From Corynebacterium faecale (GTDB lineage: Bacteria; Actinomycetota; Actinomycetes; Mycobacteriales; Mycobacteriaceae): a stretch of DNA of 64,000 nucleotides. This document shows, piece by piece, positions 1 through 7,604 of this stretch. The translations under genes were made by a program, and so were the position numbers. Positions within the stretch are counted from its first letter, which is position 1; each line of letters begins with the position of its first letter. The stretch lies in assembly GCF_030408735.1 (NCBI RefSeq), contig NZ_CP047204.1, forward strand, positions 992,001 through 1,056,000. The letters are read 5' to 3'. The notes beneath the pieces are model-generated. The model was not told the origin of the DNA and did no database searches. It saw nothing but the letters and a program-made list of their open reading frames with translations.

Positions 1-2
1 AC

Positions 3-236
3 CGTGCACTGAGCCCCGGTGGTTCGGTGTTGCTCAGCTACTTTGACGGCCCTTGCCTGGAGCCTTTCGACCATCCCATCACCACCGCCTGGACCTGGCC
101 GCTTCCAAATATGACCGCCGTGCTGAATACGGCGGGGTTCCAGGTCATGGAGGTCAACCAACAACCCAACCCGGGGCATTGGTCGCATGCAGCGATCATT
201 GCCGTGAAACAAGAAACAACTCAAGGAGAAAACTAA
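3..236 (+). CDS. SAM-dependent methyltransferase, C-terminal fragment (5' end outside window)
   Basis: The frame is open from the left edge, so only the last 77 codons are present. The translation begins inside a typical class I methyltransferase segment (ALSPGGSVLLSYF, the strand following the 'LKPGG' turn). It ends with a GF.V-type strand (AGFQVMEVN) and a final HAAIIAVK strand, as the Rossmann-like fold of this family does. The family transfers a methyl group from S-adenosylmethionine; the substrate cannot be told from this fragment. The stop codon TAA overlaps the ATG of the next gene by one base (TAATG), so the two are probably translationally coupled. No start or cofactor-binding motif I is visible because of the truncation. 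Confidence 0.7.
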   Translation, partial: RALSPGGSVLLSYFDGPCLEPFDHPITTAWTWPLPNMTAVLNTAGFQVMEVNQQPNPGHWSHAAIIAVKQETTQGEN

Positions 237-1018
237 TGGCACGCACCATTGTGGTGACAGGTTCAGCTTCCGGAATTGGCAAGGCAACAGCGGACGTACT
301 TGAAAACGCAGGAGACCGCGTGATCCGGGTTGACCTGAAAGAGGGGGATGTCACCGCAGATCTGGGCAGCGCGGAAGGCGTATCCGCTGCGGTGGATCAG
401 ATCGCGGATCTCTCGGGTGGTGTGATCGATGGTCTGGTGGCCAATGCCGGTGTCTCCCACCCAACTGAGTTGTCACTGAAGATCAATTATTTCGGAACAG
501 TGGCGCTGATTGAAGGGCTGCGGCCACTGCTGGCGAAGTCCGAAGCCCCGCGAGTATCCGTGACCACCTCTGCCGCCACACTCCAGGGCAATGATCCGGA
601 ACTGGTGGATCTGATGCTTGCCGGTGAGGAGGAGAAGGCCATCGAGCGTGGCACGGCCCTCACGGCACAGGGGCCCCAGATCGGTTATGCGAACTATTCC
701 AGCTCCAAGCGGGCGATCTCCCGTTGGATCCGTCAGGTGGCACCGACCCGGGAGTATGCAGGTGCTGGCATCGGGATCAACGGTGTCGGACCGGGCCAGG
801 TCTTCACCGGTATGACCACTGATCTCTTCTCCACGGAGGAGGGCAGGAAGATGGCCGCAGATGCGATGCCGACCCCTTACAACGGCATCGCCGAAGCTGA
901 GCATATCGCCGCTGTCCACGAGTTTCTCATCTCTGAGGGCAATGCCCGGATGACCGGTCAGGTCATGTTCGTCGACGGTGGTTATGATGCCCAGTCCCGT
1001 GGCGACAACATCTGGTAA
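236..1018 (+). CDS. Short-chain dehydrogenase/reductase (3-alpha-HSD / coniferyl-alcohol dehydrogenase-like)
   Basis: This 260-residue classical SDR should catalyse NAD(P)-dependent oxidation or reduction of a hydroxyl/carbonyl group. Seen: the N-terminal cofactor motif TGSASGIG (residues 8-15), the NAG motif (VANAGVSH), a TTSAAT strand carrying the catalytic Ser region, the catalytic YSSSK motif, and a C-terminal VDGGYDA. The short region after the first strand (VDLKEGDVTADL) resembles the 3-alpha-hydroxysteroid/coniferyl-alcohol dehydrogenase branch; that is recall, not a search. I chose the ATG overlapping the previous stop because an AAGGAG box lies about 8 bases upstream and the Rossmann strand starts right after it. 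A longer upstream extension in the same frame is out-of-frame methyltransferase sequence. Confidence 0.85.
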   Translation: MARTIVVTGSASGIGKATADVLENAGDRVIRVDLKEGDVTADLGSAEGVSAAVDQIADLSGGVIDGLVANAGVSHPTELSLKINYFGTVALIEGLRPLLAKSEAPRVSVTTSAATLQGNDPELVDLMLAGEEEKAIERGTALTAQGPQIGYANYSSSKRAISRWIRQVAPTREYAGAGIGINGVGPGQVFTGMTTDLFSTEEGRKMAADAMPTPYNGIAEAEHIAAVHEFLISEGNARMTGQVMFVDGGYDAQSRGDNIW

Positions 1019-1083
1019 CCAAATATAAAAGAAGTGTAATCTGGGCAGCCCAACGCTCAACTCCGACTATTCAAGGAGACATC

Positions 1084-2022
1084 ATGACCGAAACGCACGG
1101 TAGTAACACCGAAAACGCCAATCATGAAACCACTGACCAGCTGACCTTCCAGAACCCGGTCACCCGCTATCCAGAGATTGAACCGCCGGTTCAGGATCAA
1201 CCAGAACCCGGCCTTGATGCCGAACTCGTCCCCAAAACTGACCGTGGAGAATTCTCCTACCGGGGCACAGGTCGACTCGAGGGCAGGCGCGCACTGATCA
1301 CCGGTGGTGATTCCGGTATCGGCGCAGCGGTCGCCGTGGCCTTCGCTCGCGAAGGCGCCGACATCGCCCTCAACTACCTCCCTGCTGAGGAGGAAGACGC
1401 CCAGTGGGTCAAAGAGGTGGTGGATCAGACCGGCAAGAAGATCGTCCTCATCCCGGGTGATCTGGCCGATGCTGAGTTCTGTCGGACCCTGGTCACCGAC
1501 GCCGCTGAGGCACTCGGTGGCCTGGACATCCTGGTTAATAATGCAGGGCGTCAGATCGTCCAGGAGAGCCTGGAGGACCTGACCGATGAGCAGCTGGATG
1601 ACACCTTCAACGTCAATATCCTGGCGATGTTCCGCATCACCCGCGAGGCTCTCAAGCACCTGAAGGCGGGGTCCAGCATCGTGAACACCACCTCTATCCA
1701 AGCCTACCAGCCTTCTGCGAATCTGTTGGACTACGCCTCCACCAAGGCTGCGATCAACAACTTCACCAAGGGACTCGGCCAACAGCTCGCCCCCAAGGGC
1801 ATCCGCGTCAACGCGGTCGCACCGGGGCCTTTCTGGACCCCTCTGCAGGTCTCTGATGGTCAGGAGAAGGAGGACCTGCCTGAGTTCGGTAAGAACACCC
1901 CGCTGGGTCGTGCCGGTCAACCGACGGAACTGGCTCCGGCCTATGTGTTCCTGGCATCCTCTGAATCCAGCTACGTCATCGGTGAAACCCTCAACGTCAA
2001 CGGTGGTACCCCCGCGCCATAG
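1084..2022 (+). CDS. NADP-dependent SDR of the general-stress-protein-39 / YhdF type
   Basis: This 312-residue SDR has the long N-terminal extension typical of the YdaD/YhdF/YghA subgroup. About 50 residues rich in Pro/Glu (TRYPEIEPPVQDQPEPG) precede the Rossmann core. The core shows TGGDSGIG (cofactor), NNAG, the Ser strand SIVNTTSIQAY, YASTK (catalytic Tyr/Lys) and the C-terminal VNGGTP. AAGGAG at about 1072-1077 sets the ATG. In Bacillus, YdaD-type members belong to the SigB general stress regulon. A stress role here is inference, supported only by the ThDP enzyme / alcohol dehydrogenase / CinA group further on (14.7-18.5 kb). The true substrate is unknown. Confidence 0.88.
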   Translation: MTETHGSNTENANHETTDQLTFQNPVTRYPEIEPPVQDQPEPGLDAELVPKTDRGEFSYRGTGRLEGRRALITGGDSGIGAAVAVAFAREGADIALNYLPAEEEDAQWVKEVVDQTGKKIVLIPGDLADAEFCRTLVTDAAEALGGLDILVNNAGRQIVQESLEDLTDEQLDDTFNVNILAMFRITREALKHLKAGSSIVNTTSIQAYQPSANLLDYASTKAAINNFTKGLGQQLAPKGIRVNAVAPGPFWTPLQVSDGQEKEDLPEFGKNTPLGRAGQPTELAPAYVFLASSESSYVIGETLNVNGGTPAP

Positions 2023-2088
2023 ACGCCCTAGACAAAGCCCACGAGATAATGCCCCTCAGCTGGGAAAACAGGGTAAGATACTGAATTT

Positions 2089-2451
2089 ATGTCTGATCAA
2101 TTACCCTCATGCCCCCAGTGTGACAGTGAATTCACCTACGAAAACGGTGCCCTGCTCGTGTGCCCCATGTGCGCTCACGAGTGGGTACCCGGCGAGGCGG
2201 AAGCCACTGAAGCTGATGCCACCCCGGTGATCAAGGACTCGGTGGGCAATGTCCTGCAGGACGGGGACAGCGTGTCCATCGTCAAGAGCCTGAAGGTCAA
2301 GGGCGGCGGTGGAAAAGACATCAAGATCGGCACCAAGGTCACCGGCATCCGCCTGATCGAGGGCGGTGGTGTTGATGGCCACGATATCGATGCCACCGTT
2401 CCTGGCTTCGGCAAGATGCAGCTGAAGTCCAGTGTGGTGAAGAAGCTCTAG
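2089..2451 (+). CDS. yjdM: YjdM/PhnA-like zinc-ribbon protein
   Basis: The protein has 120 residues. An N-terminal zinc ribbon (CPQC at 7-10, CPMC at 24-27) is joined to the conserved small beta domain (DSVGNVLQDGDSV, KVKGG, IKIGTKV, IRLIEG, HDIDA). This matches the YjdM (formerly PhnA) family in length and order. The name 'alkylphosphonate utilisation' is historical; E. coli YjdM is not a C-P lyase component and the function is unknown. The gene is monocistronic, with a start preceded by a weak purine stretch. Its TAG stop is part of the CTAG target site of the adjacent insertion sequence, so the coding sequence survived the insertion intact. Confidence 0.85.
   Translation: MSDQLPSCPQCDSEFTYENGALLVCPMCAHEWVPGEAEATEADATPVIKDSVGNVLQDGDSVSIVKSLKVKGGGGKDIKIGTKVTGIRLIEGGGVDGHDIDATVPGFGKMQLKSSVVKKL
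2448..2451. repeat. Target-site duplication CTAG, left copy
   Basis: CTAG directly left of the insertion sequence. It supplies the TAG stop of the yjdM-like gene. The matching copy is at 3443-3446. A YTAR-type 4-bp duplication is known for part of the IS5 family, which fits less well with the IS982 assignment made from the protein. Confidence 0.7.
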
Positions 2452-2490
2452 ATGATTGATTCCAAGGGGTGTCGCTACCGCTAAAACAAA

Positions 2491-2541
2491 GCGAGAGTGT
2501 TTAAGGATTGAAGTTGTGGACCACAATCTAAACACTCTCGC
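2491..2541. promoter_or_regulatory. Inverted repeat enclosing the transposase translation start
   Basis: GCGAGAGTGTTTA (2491-2503) pairs perfectly with TAAACACTCTCGC (2529-2541). An inner stem TTGTGG / CCACAA (2514-2519 / 2521-2526) contains the proposed GTG start at 2516. The AAGG ribosome site lies between the stems. In a transcript entering from yjdM the hairpin would hide start and ribosome site. Such protection from impinging transcription is known for IS10 and several other elements; its operation here is inference. Confidence 0.55.
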
Positions 2542-3424
2542 CCTGGCAGTCTATGTCACCGCTGACGACTTCATCAACACCCACTCACACCTGGTGCCGA
2601 ACCGACCAGCAATCGGGATCCAACCCCAGGTCACCGACGCGGAACTCATCACCCTCGTCATCATGGAAAACCTCCTGGGATTTACCTCCGAACGCCGCTT
2701 CATCCGCTACGCCCACACCCACCTAAACAGCATCTTCCCCTACATCCCACAACAATCCGGATACAACAAACGCCAACGCAAACTCACCGAACTCACCCAC
2801 CACATCATGACCTATCTGGCCGCCTCCACCGGACTACTCGCCGATGATCTCTGGGTGGTCGATTCCACCCCGGTCGAATGCGGTCGATCCCGGGAAACAG
2901 TCAAACGATCCGACCTAGCCGGGTTCGCCGAATACGGTTATTGTGCCTCGCACTCCCGGTTTTTCTGGGGGTTGCGTCTCCACCTGATCACCACATTGCA
3001 CGGGCTGCCTGTTGGGTACGCCCTGACTGGGGCGAAAGCTGACGAACGCCAGGCGCTGGTGTCCATGCTCGATACCGTGCCCGTGCAGGTGGCATCGGGC
3101 CAGGTGATCATGGCGGATAAGGGCTACAACGGTGCGTGGTTGGAAGATGTGCTCAATGATGGTGGTGTGGAGTTGATCCGCCCGGCTAGAAAGGATGAAA
3201 CCCCCAGGTCAGGGAGAGGGTTTCTGAAACCTTTGCGGCAAACCATTGAGTCGGTGTTTGACACGTTGAAAGGACAGTTGGGACTTGAGCTGCATGGTGG
3301 GCGCACGGTGCGTGGGGTGGTCAGTCGGGTGGTGCGACGGTTGTTGGCGTTGACTGCGGTGATCTGGCATAACCATGCCACCGGTCAGCCGGTGCTGCGG
3401 TCATTGATCGCCTATGACCACTGA
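2516..3424 (+). CDS. IS transposase (IS982-like, DDE superfamily)
   Basis: The 302-residue transposase cuts and joins the element's ends using two metal ions held by a DDE triad. Candidates are visible: Asp in VVDSTP, Asp in MADKGY, and Glu in QTIESVFDTLK near the C-terminus. The SHSRFFWGLRLHL and LTGAKADERQAL segments are those of actinobacterial transposases I recall labelled IS982 family; an IS5-type label is the alternative. The frame is open back to 2456. I prefer the GTG at 2516, because homologues begin just before the NTLALAVYVT segment and an AAGG lies at 2503-2506. That start lies inside a long inverted repeat (see the separate entry). Confidence 0.85.
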   Translation: MDHNLNTLALAVYVTADDFINTHSHLVPNRPAIGIQPQVTDAELITLVIMENLLGFTSERRFIRYAHTHLNSIFPYIPQQSGYNKRQRKLTELTHHIMTYLAASTGLLADDLWVVDSTPVECGRSRETVKRSDLAGFAEYGYCASHSRFFWGLRLHLITTLHGLPVGYALTGAKADERQALVSMLDTVPVQVASGQVIMADKGYNGAWLEDVLNDGGVELIRPARKDETPRSGRGFLKPLRQTIESVFDTLKGQLGLELHGGRTVRGVVSRVVRRLLALTAVIWHNHATGQPVLRSLIAYDH

Positions 3425-3442
3425 CCCCTTGGAATCAATCAT

Positions 3443-3446
3443 CTAG
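3443..3446. repeat. Target-site duplication CTAG, right copy
   Basis: CTAG directly right of the insertion sequence. Read on the minus strand it gives the TAG stop of the TPM-domain gene. Before insertion, one CTAG would have terminated both convergent genes. Confidence 0.7.
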
Positions 3447-6094
3447 AACGATCCTCCGCGGCTTGAATTTCCTCGGCGATTGTCGCTACTGGTGACGTTT
3501 TGGCGAGGAGTAGTAGATTTTGGAGAGTATGTGGACTGAGAACTGTCAGCTGCTTTTTCGATCTCCTCAGCCCGCCTACGGCGCCTTTCCTCACGCTTGC
3601 GTCTTTTGTTTTCGCGCTTCTCTTCCGCTCTTTTTTCTTCGGTTGATATTTCCTGTCGGTGCTGATGTAATTCGTTGGTCATCAAGCCTAGAAACGATGC
3701 AGCTCTCAGACCCAGCGCAACAGGCTGTTCGGTTTGTAGTTTTTCCTCGTGGTCCTTGATATCCATATTTGTCTGAGTGGTTGATCGTTGTGCTTCTTGA
3801 GCAGCCTGTTTTACCAATTCATCTGCTAGGGAAATCTGTTTAGTGCGCTCCGCCGTCGCTCGGGATACCAGCGACATTGCATTAGCCAGGTAAATACGTG
3901 CCTGTGCCTTTACCACGGCGTCATGTGAGGAGATCAGATCTTTGGCGATTTGTATCTGGGACCTGGTGTTGGTCAGTTTTTGATCTATTAATTGGAGTTT
4001 ATGGGCGTGCAACTTAACAGATTCACGGGCGGCTTCGAGCTGCTGGGCAAGCAGATCTTCAGTGTCGATGAGGGAGGAGTAAGCGCTCAGTGGGTTAACA
4101 GCTGCTTGTTCCCGAACTCTATCCAGGGATTCAGAGGAATTCGCAACAGTGGAATCTAGAGTTTCCCAATTTATTTCGGCGCCGTGTTCCAGACCCCATG
4201 CTTTGATTTTTTGAGCTTCCTGTATTTTTTCTTCGACTTCTCCGCTTAAAGTTTCAAAACCGTCGTTTGCTGCGGCGATGTTATTGTCCGCGTGTTCGAT
4301 ACCCAGGAGCAGGGGATCAATGAGTCCGAGAGCTTGTTCGGCCCCTCGTATTGCATTGATAACTCCGGCTCGTTGACCCGCCGGTCTTGCATTCTGCTCA
4401 CGACCGATAGACAGTTGACCTTCAGCCTGCTCGAGAGCTGATTCAGCCAGGGATACATTATCGTTTATTGATTCCAGCATTTCCGGGGCATAGCGGGATT
4501 GGAGATCTAGAAGTGATGCTTGTGCTCGTATGATGCGTGTACGAAGAGAAACTGACTGTTGAGTCAATGCACTGAGTTCAGTGCCTGCGTTAGCTATCAG
4601 ATCCCTGAGAGTGGAGAGTCCTGCTCTTTGTTGATTGACAGCTTCTTCTGCGCGACCACACAGGGAGATGATTTGAATGAGATCTGTCTGCTTTTCCGGG
4701 TTAGATTCGTTGATGGATTCCCGAAAGCGGGTATAGCTTTGGATATTCTGCTGGAGCTTCTGGATTCTTAGGCGAAGATCCTGGATTCTTAGACGGAGCC
4801 TTTGGATTCTTAGGCGAAGATTCTGGATTGTTTGTAGAAAAGAACCTCCTTGCCCAGATGGGGTATTAAATCTGGGTGAAGAAGAGGGTTCCTCAAGTGT
4901 AATCCCTGGGTTGGAGAGAGTAATTTTCTGATGAATCTGGAGTGCTTGCTTGAATACACGGTCGGCTTCTTCGGCAGCTTGCTGAATGGAGCGGGTTCGT
5001 AAGGAGCCGAAATCGGCCACAGCAATGTTCAGCTCTTCACGGGACCGGTTCATCAACGCACCAGTAGTAACGATTAGCTCGTCCGCGCGCTTCTCAAGTA
5101 TGTGGACTGGGTAGTCTGCCAATCCTGCATCATTATTGTGCGCGACTTGCCGAACGCTGACTAGTTGTTGCTCTGTGTACTTTTGCCGTCTCTCGGTAAC
5201 TTTACGGAAAAGGTAGACCAGGAGAACGCCCAATAATATGAACACGGAGAAGACTGTGACAAAGGACACCAGGGTGGACCAGAATGAACTCCCACTCTGT
5301 GTGGAATCGGTCCTGGTTGCATTAGCTACGGGCTGCTCGACCTGAACAGGCTCCTCTACTTCGAGGCCTTCTTCGGGTTGGGTGGAATTAGAGGAATCGT
5401 CGCCTTCTGCAAGAGCTACGGGCTGCTCGACCTGAACAGGCTCCTCTACTTCGAGGCCTTCTTCGGGTTGGGTGGAATTAGAGGAATCGTCGCCTTCTGC
5501 AAGAGCTAGGATTTCACCGAGAAAATCATCCCAGGAAAAAGAAGACTCAGCTGACCTCGTGGCTGCATCGACAGCAGCGAAACCGGCCTCTGGCCAATCT
5601 GATTCCACCAGTGAGGGGAGTATTGCATCTTCAATATCGTCAAGATCAGACTCTGACCAGGTTCCGGCGGTGGTATCGGCACTCAGTCCAAATTGTCGGT
5701 CCTCGGTTGCTATAGCCAGAACGAAAGTGTTTCCTCCACCGTTGGCGTCAACGGCCAGTTCAGCCCACTCGGTGTTTCCGAATCCATCGAAAGATGGCAT
5801 GTATATAATGAAAATCGATTTCTGATGCTCTATTAGTAATTGCTGAATTGAGCTTCCAAGTTCGGTGTTTTGTTCGGGTGTCAATACACCAGAGGTGTCA
5901 GTCACTCGCGTCGATAGTTGGCCGGGAGCTATCGTGTATTCCGGTAAAACAGCTGGCTGAGCTAAAGTGATTTCAGAATTTTCTCCCACCTGCAATGTCT
6001 GAGCAGATGCAAGGGGAGCGAACAATAAAAGTCCTGCTAAACCCACGAGGGATACTCCACCAGAGAATGTGGAGCGGAAATGAAATGCTTTCAT
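3443..6094 (-). CDS. TPM-domain membrane protein with long coiled coil
   Basis: 883 residues. Seen in order: signal peptide (about 1-32, ending LASAQ); a TPM domain (about 55-190, LSTRVTDTSGVLTPEQ... FAAVDAATR), a domain also called DUF477 and found in TLP18.3/YgcG-like proteins; two identical 30-residue acidic repeats (starting ALAEGDDSSNSTQ); one transmembrane helix (about 275-298, VFSVFILLGVLLVYLF); a very long helical region with LRLRIQ heptads; a highly charged Arg/Lys/Glu stretch; and a Ser/Gly tail ending RGGSF. The expected topology is TPM domain outside and coiled coil in the cytoplasm. The gene is visibly poorer in GC (25 and 30 of 60 bases in two lines counted) than its neighbours (34 and 39 of 60). 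Function unknown; a cell-envelope role is likely. Confidence 0.8.
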   Translation of the reverse strand: MKAFHFRSTFSGGVSLVGLAGLLLFAPLASAQTLQVGENSEITLAQPAVLPEYTIAPGQLSTRVTDTSGVLTPEQNTELGSSIQQLLIEHQKSIFIIYMPSFDGFGNTEWAELAVDANGGGNTFVLAIATEDRQFGLSADTTAGTWSESDLDDIEDAILPSLVESDWPEAGFAAVDAATRSAESSFSWDDFLGEILALAEGDDSSNSTQPEEGLEVEEPVQVEQPVALAEGDDSSNSTQPEEGLEVEEPVQVEQPVANATRTDSTQSGSSFWSTLVSFVTVFSVFILLGVLLVYLFRKVTERRQKYTEQQLVSVRQVAHNNDAGLADYPVHILEKRADELIVTTGALMNRSREELNIAVADFGSLRTRSIQQAAEEADRVFKQALQIHQKITLSNPGITLEEPSSSPRFNTPSGQGGSFLQTIQNLRLRIQRLRLRIQDLRLRIQKLQQNIQSYTRFRESINESNPEKQTDLIQIISLCGRAEEAVNQQRAGLSTLRDLIANAGTELSALTQQSVSLRTRIIRAQASLLDLQSRYAPEMLESINDNVSLAESALEQAEGQLSIGREQNARPAGQRAGVINAIRGAEQALGLIDPLLLGIEHADNNIAAANDGFETLSGEVEEKIQEAQKIKAWGLEHGAEINWETLDSTVANSSESLDRVREQAAVNPLSAYSSLIDTEDLLAQQLEAARESVKLHAHKLQLIDQKLTNTRSQIQIAKDLISSHDAVVKAQARIYLANAMSLVSRATAERTKQISLADELVKQAAQEAQRSTTQTNMDIKDHEEKLQTEQPVALGLRAASFLGLMTNELHQHRQEISTEEKRAEEKRENKRRKREERRRRRAEEIEKAADSSQSTYSPKSTTPRQNVTSSDNRRGNSSRGGSF
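4761..4829 (-). repeat. 21-bp tandem repeats encoding LRLRIQ heptads
   Basis: TGGATTCTTAG recurs at 4761, 4782 and 4803, with a shortened copy at 4824, giving units of exactly 21 bases. On the minus strand each unit encodes seven residues of the form LRLRIQ(R/D/K), a coiled-coil heptad. This is repeat expansion within the cytoplasmic coiled coil of the TPM-domain protein. Confidence 0.8.
5324..5503 (-). repeat. Exact 90-bp tandem duplication inside the TPM-domain gene
   Basis: 5324-5413 and 5414-5503 are identical base for base by eye. Each copy encodes 30 residues of acidic, Pro/Val-rich linker between the TPM domain and the membrane helix. No synonymous change separates the copies, so the duplication is recent or kept by recombination, and copy number may vary between strains. 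Confidence 0.9.
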
Positions 6095-6166
6095 GATGCT
6101 GATATTATCCGCCCATCATGCCCCATATTCTGTGTGTGAGCGGAGCGACGCAGGACGGGGGTAGCG

Positions 6167-6424
6167 TCAGGCAAGTGACAGGAACAGCTTCTCCATGGCT
6201 TCGCGTTCCTCGGGGCCGGCGTCATCCTGGAAGCATTTCTCCATGCCGGCAGAGATGATGGTGAAGCCCGCGCGGTCCACCGCCTTGGAAGCTGCTGAGA
6301 GTTGTTGGACGATGGTTTTGCAGTCTTCGCCCTCTTCAAGCATCCGGACCACAGCGTTGAGCTGGCCCTGGGCGCGCTTGAGGCGGTTGATGGCGGGACG
6401 CATCTCTTCAGGATCAAGTTTCAT
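6167..6424 (-). CDS. CsoR/CstR-family transcriptional repressor
   Basis: The 85-residue all-helical repressor belongs to the CsoR/RcnR/FrmR/CstR family (DUF156), which binds G-tract palindromes as tetramers. Seen: the family start RPAINRLKRAQGQLNAVVRML, Cys35 (EDCKTIV) and Cys64 (MEKCFQ). In copper-sensing CsoR the ligands are Cys-His-Cys spaced 25 and 4 residues apart. Here the middle position is Gly60, so the copper set is incomplete. The Cys-Cys spacing of 29 equals that of the persulfide sensor CstR. Sensing of reactive sulfur is therefore more likely than copper, by inference. It is preceded by overlapping palindromes (6436-6462), which suggests autoregulation. The ATG at 6422-6424 gives the family's usual length; upstream extensions are implausible. 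Confidence 0.85.
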   Translation of the reverse strand: MKLDPEEMRPAINRLKRAQGQLNAVVRMLEEGEDCKTIVQQLSAASKAVDRAGFTIISAGMEKCFQDDAGPEEREAMEKLFLSLA

Positions 6425-6435
6425 AAACGGACACC

Positions 6436-6462
6436 ATACCCCAGGGATACGCCTGGGGGTAT
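6436..6462. promoter_or_regulatory. CsoR-family operator, two overlapping palindromes
   Basis: ATACCCCAGGGATAC (6436-6450) and ATACGCCTGGGGGTAT (6447-6462) overlap, with starts 11 bases apart (one helical turn). The outer edges also form one long near-perfect palindrome. The position, 12-38 bases upstream of the repressor ATG on the minus strand, covers a possible -10 (TATGGT). The half-sites match the ATACCC...GGGTAT sites at 10589 and 10625. Confidence 0.7.
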
Positions 6463-6521
6463 TGTTGTATTCTTCCGGGCAGTATTTACCTTGGTCGTCG
6501 CAAAGCGCACTGCCGGTCCGC

Positions 6522-7604
6522 CTACAGTGACCGCACCGCGGTGACCGCCTCCAGCACCGCCCGGGCAGCCACTGAGACATCGGCGGCGGTATTGGTGGAG
6601 GAGAAGGTAAACCGCACCGAGGTCCTGGCCAGGTCCTCCGACAGGCCGATGGCCAGCAGGACATGGGGCACCTCGCCCGAACCGCAGGCAGATCCCGGTG
6701 AGCAGATGATTCCGCGCTGCTCCAGCTCCAGAAGAACCGCCTCGCCACCGGTGTTCTCAAACACGAATGAGGCGTGACCGGGGAGCCGCTGGGTGGGATG
6801 GCCGGTGAGGTGTGCGCCGTCGATGGTGAGCACCGTGGTGATGAAGTCACTGAGGTTAGGTGTTTCGTTTTCAGGGGCCAGTGTCAGGGCAGTGGCGAAG
6901 GCGACCGCACCGGCAACGTTCTCCGTGCCGCTGCGTCGGCCGCGTTCCTGCCCGCCGCCGTGAATGAGGGGTTCCAGAGGTAGACGGCACCAGAGCGCAC
7001 CGATGCCTTTTGGCGCACCGATCTTGTGACCGGACAAGCTGATGGCATCCACCCCGAGCCCCGAAAGTGGCAATCCAGCGGCTTGAACCGCATCGGTGTG
7101 GAAAGGTGCGTCGGTGGCTGCGGCGAGCTCCCGGATGGGTTGGATCGTGCCGATCTCATTGTTGGCATAGTGGATGCTCACCAGCGTGGTATCCGGCCGC
7201 GATACCTTCGCCAACTCGGTTGCTGAGACCATCCCCTGGCCATCCGGGGTGAGCCAGGTGACCTCGAAATCATGGAATCGCACCAGATAATCCACGGATT
7301 CCAGGACGGCGGAGTGCTCCAGAGGGGTGGTGATGATGTGCCTGCCACGCGGATTGGCCAGGGCGATGCCCTTGATGGCGAGGTTGTCGGCCTCGGTGCC
7401 GCCGGAGGTGAACACCACCTGTGTGGCGCGCCCACCGACCACTCCGGCCACTGCGCGTCGTGCGGCGGTCAGGCCCGCCGCGGCCGCCTCCCCGACGGAA
7501 TGCGGGCTCGACGGGTTCCCGAAGTGAGTGGTCAGGTACGGCCACATGGCTTCTAAAGCTTCACGACGCACACCCGTTGTCGCCGCATTATCCAGGTAGA
7601 GCAT
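6522..7604 (-). CDS. nadS: Cysteine desulfurase of the NAD operon
   Basis: A 360-residue PLP enzyme of the NifS/IscS family that removes sulfur from cysteine. Seen: LYLDNAATT start, GGTEADNLA, LEHSAV, HTDAVQA, PLP-lysine motif SGHKIGAPKG, and a loop with the persulfide Cys (CSPGSACGSGEV). Its place as last gene of nadA-nadC-nadS identifies it as NadS, which in C. glutamicum is needed for NadA activity, presumably to build its Fe-S cluster. Its ATG overlaps the nadC stop (TAATG), so translation is coupled. It shares the ndnR promoter. Confidence 0.92.
   Translation of the reverse strand: MLYLDNAATTGVRREALEAMWPYLTTHFGNPSSPHSVGEAAAAGLTAARRAVAGVVGGRATQVVFTSGGTEADNLAIKGIALANPRGRHIITTPLEHSAVLESVDYLVRFHDFEVTWLTPDGQGMVSATELAKVSRPDTTLVSIHYANNEIGTIQPIRELAAATDAPFHTDAVQAAGLPLSGLGVDAISLSGHKIGAPKGIGALWCRLPLEPLIHGGGQERGRRSGTENVAGAVAFATALTLAPENETPNLSDFITTVLTIDGAHLTGHPTQRLPGHASFVFENTGGEAVLLELEQRGIICSPGSACGSGEVPHVLLAIGLSEDLARTSVRFTFSSTNTAADVSVAARAVLEAVTAVRSL

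Larger units (their letters stand above)
2452..3442 (+). mobile_element. Complete insertion sequence (DDE type, IS982/IS5-like), 991 bp
   Basis: The element is bounded by perfect 19-bp terminal inverted repeats: ATGATTGATTCCAAGGGGT at 2452-2470 and its reverse complement at 3424-3442. Directly outside lies CTAG on both sides (2448-2451, 3443-3446), read as a 4-bp target duplication. Because CTAG is palindromic and flanked by T and A, the visible repeat extends to 24 bp, so the exact ends are uncertain by a few bases. One transposase gene fills the element. It ends one base into the right repeat. Perfect ends and an uninterrupted transposase point to a recent, probably active copy. Confidence 0.9.
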
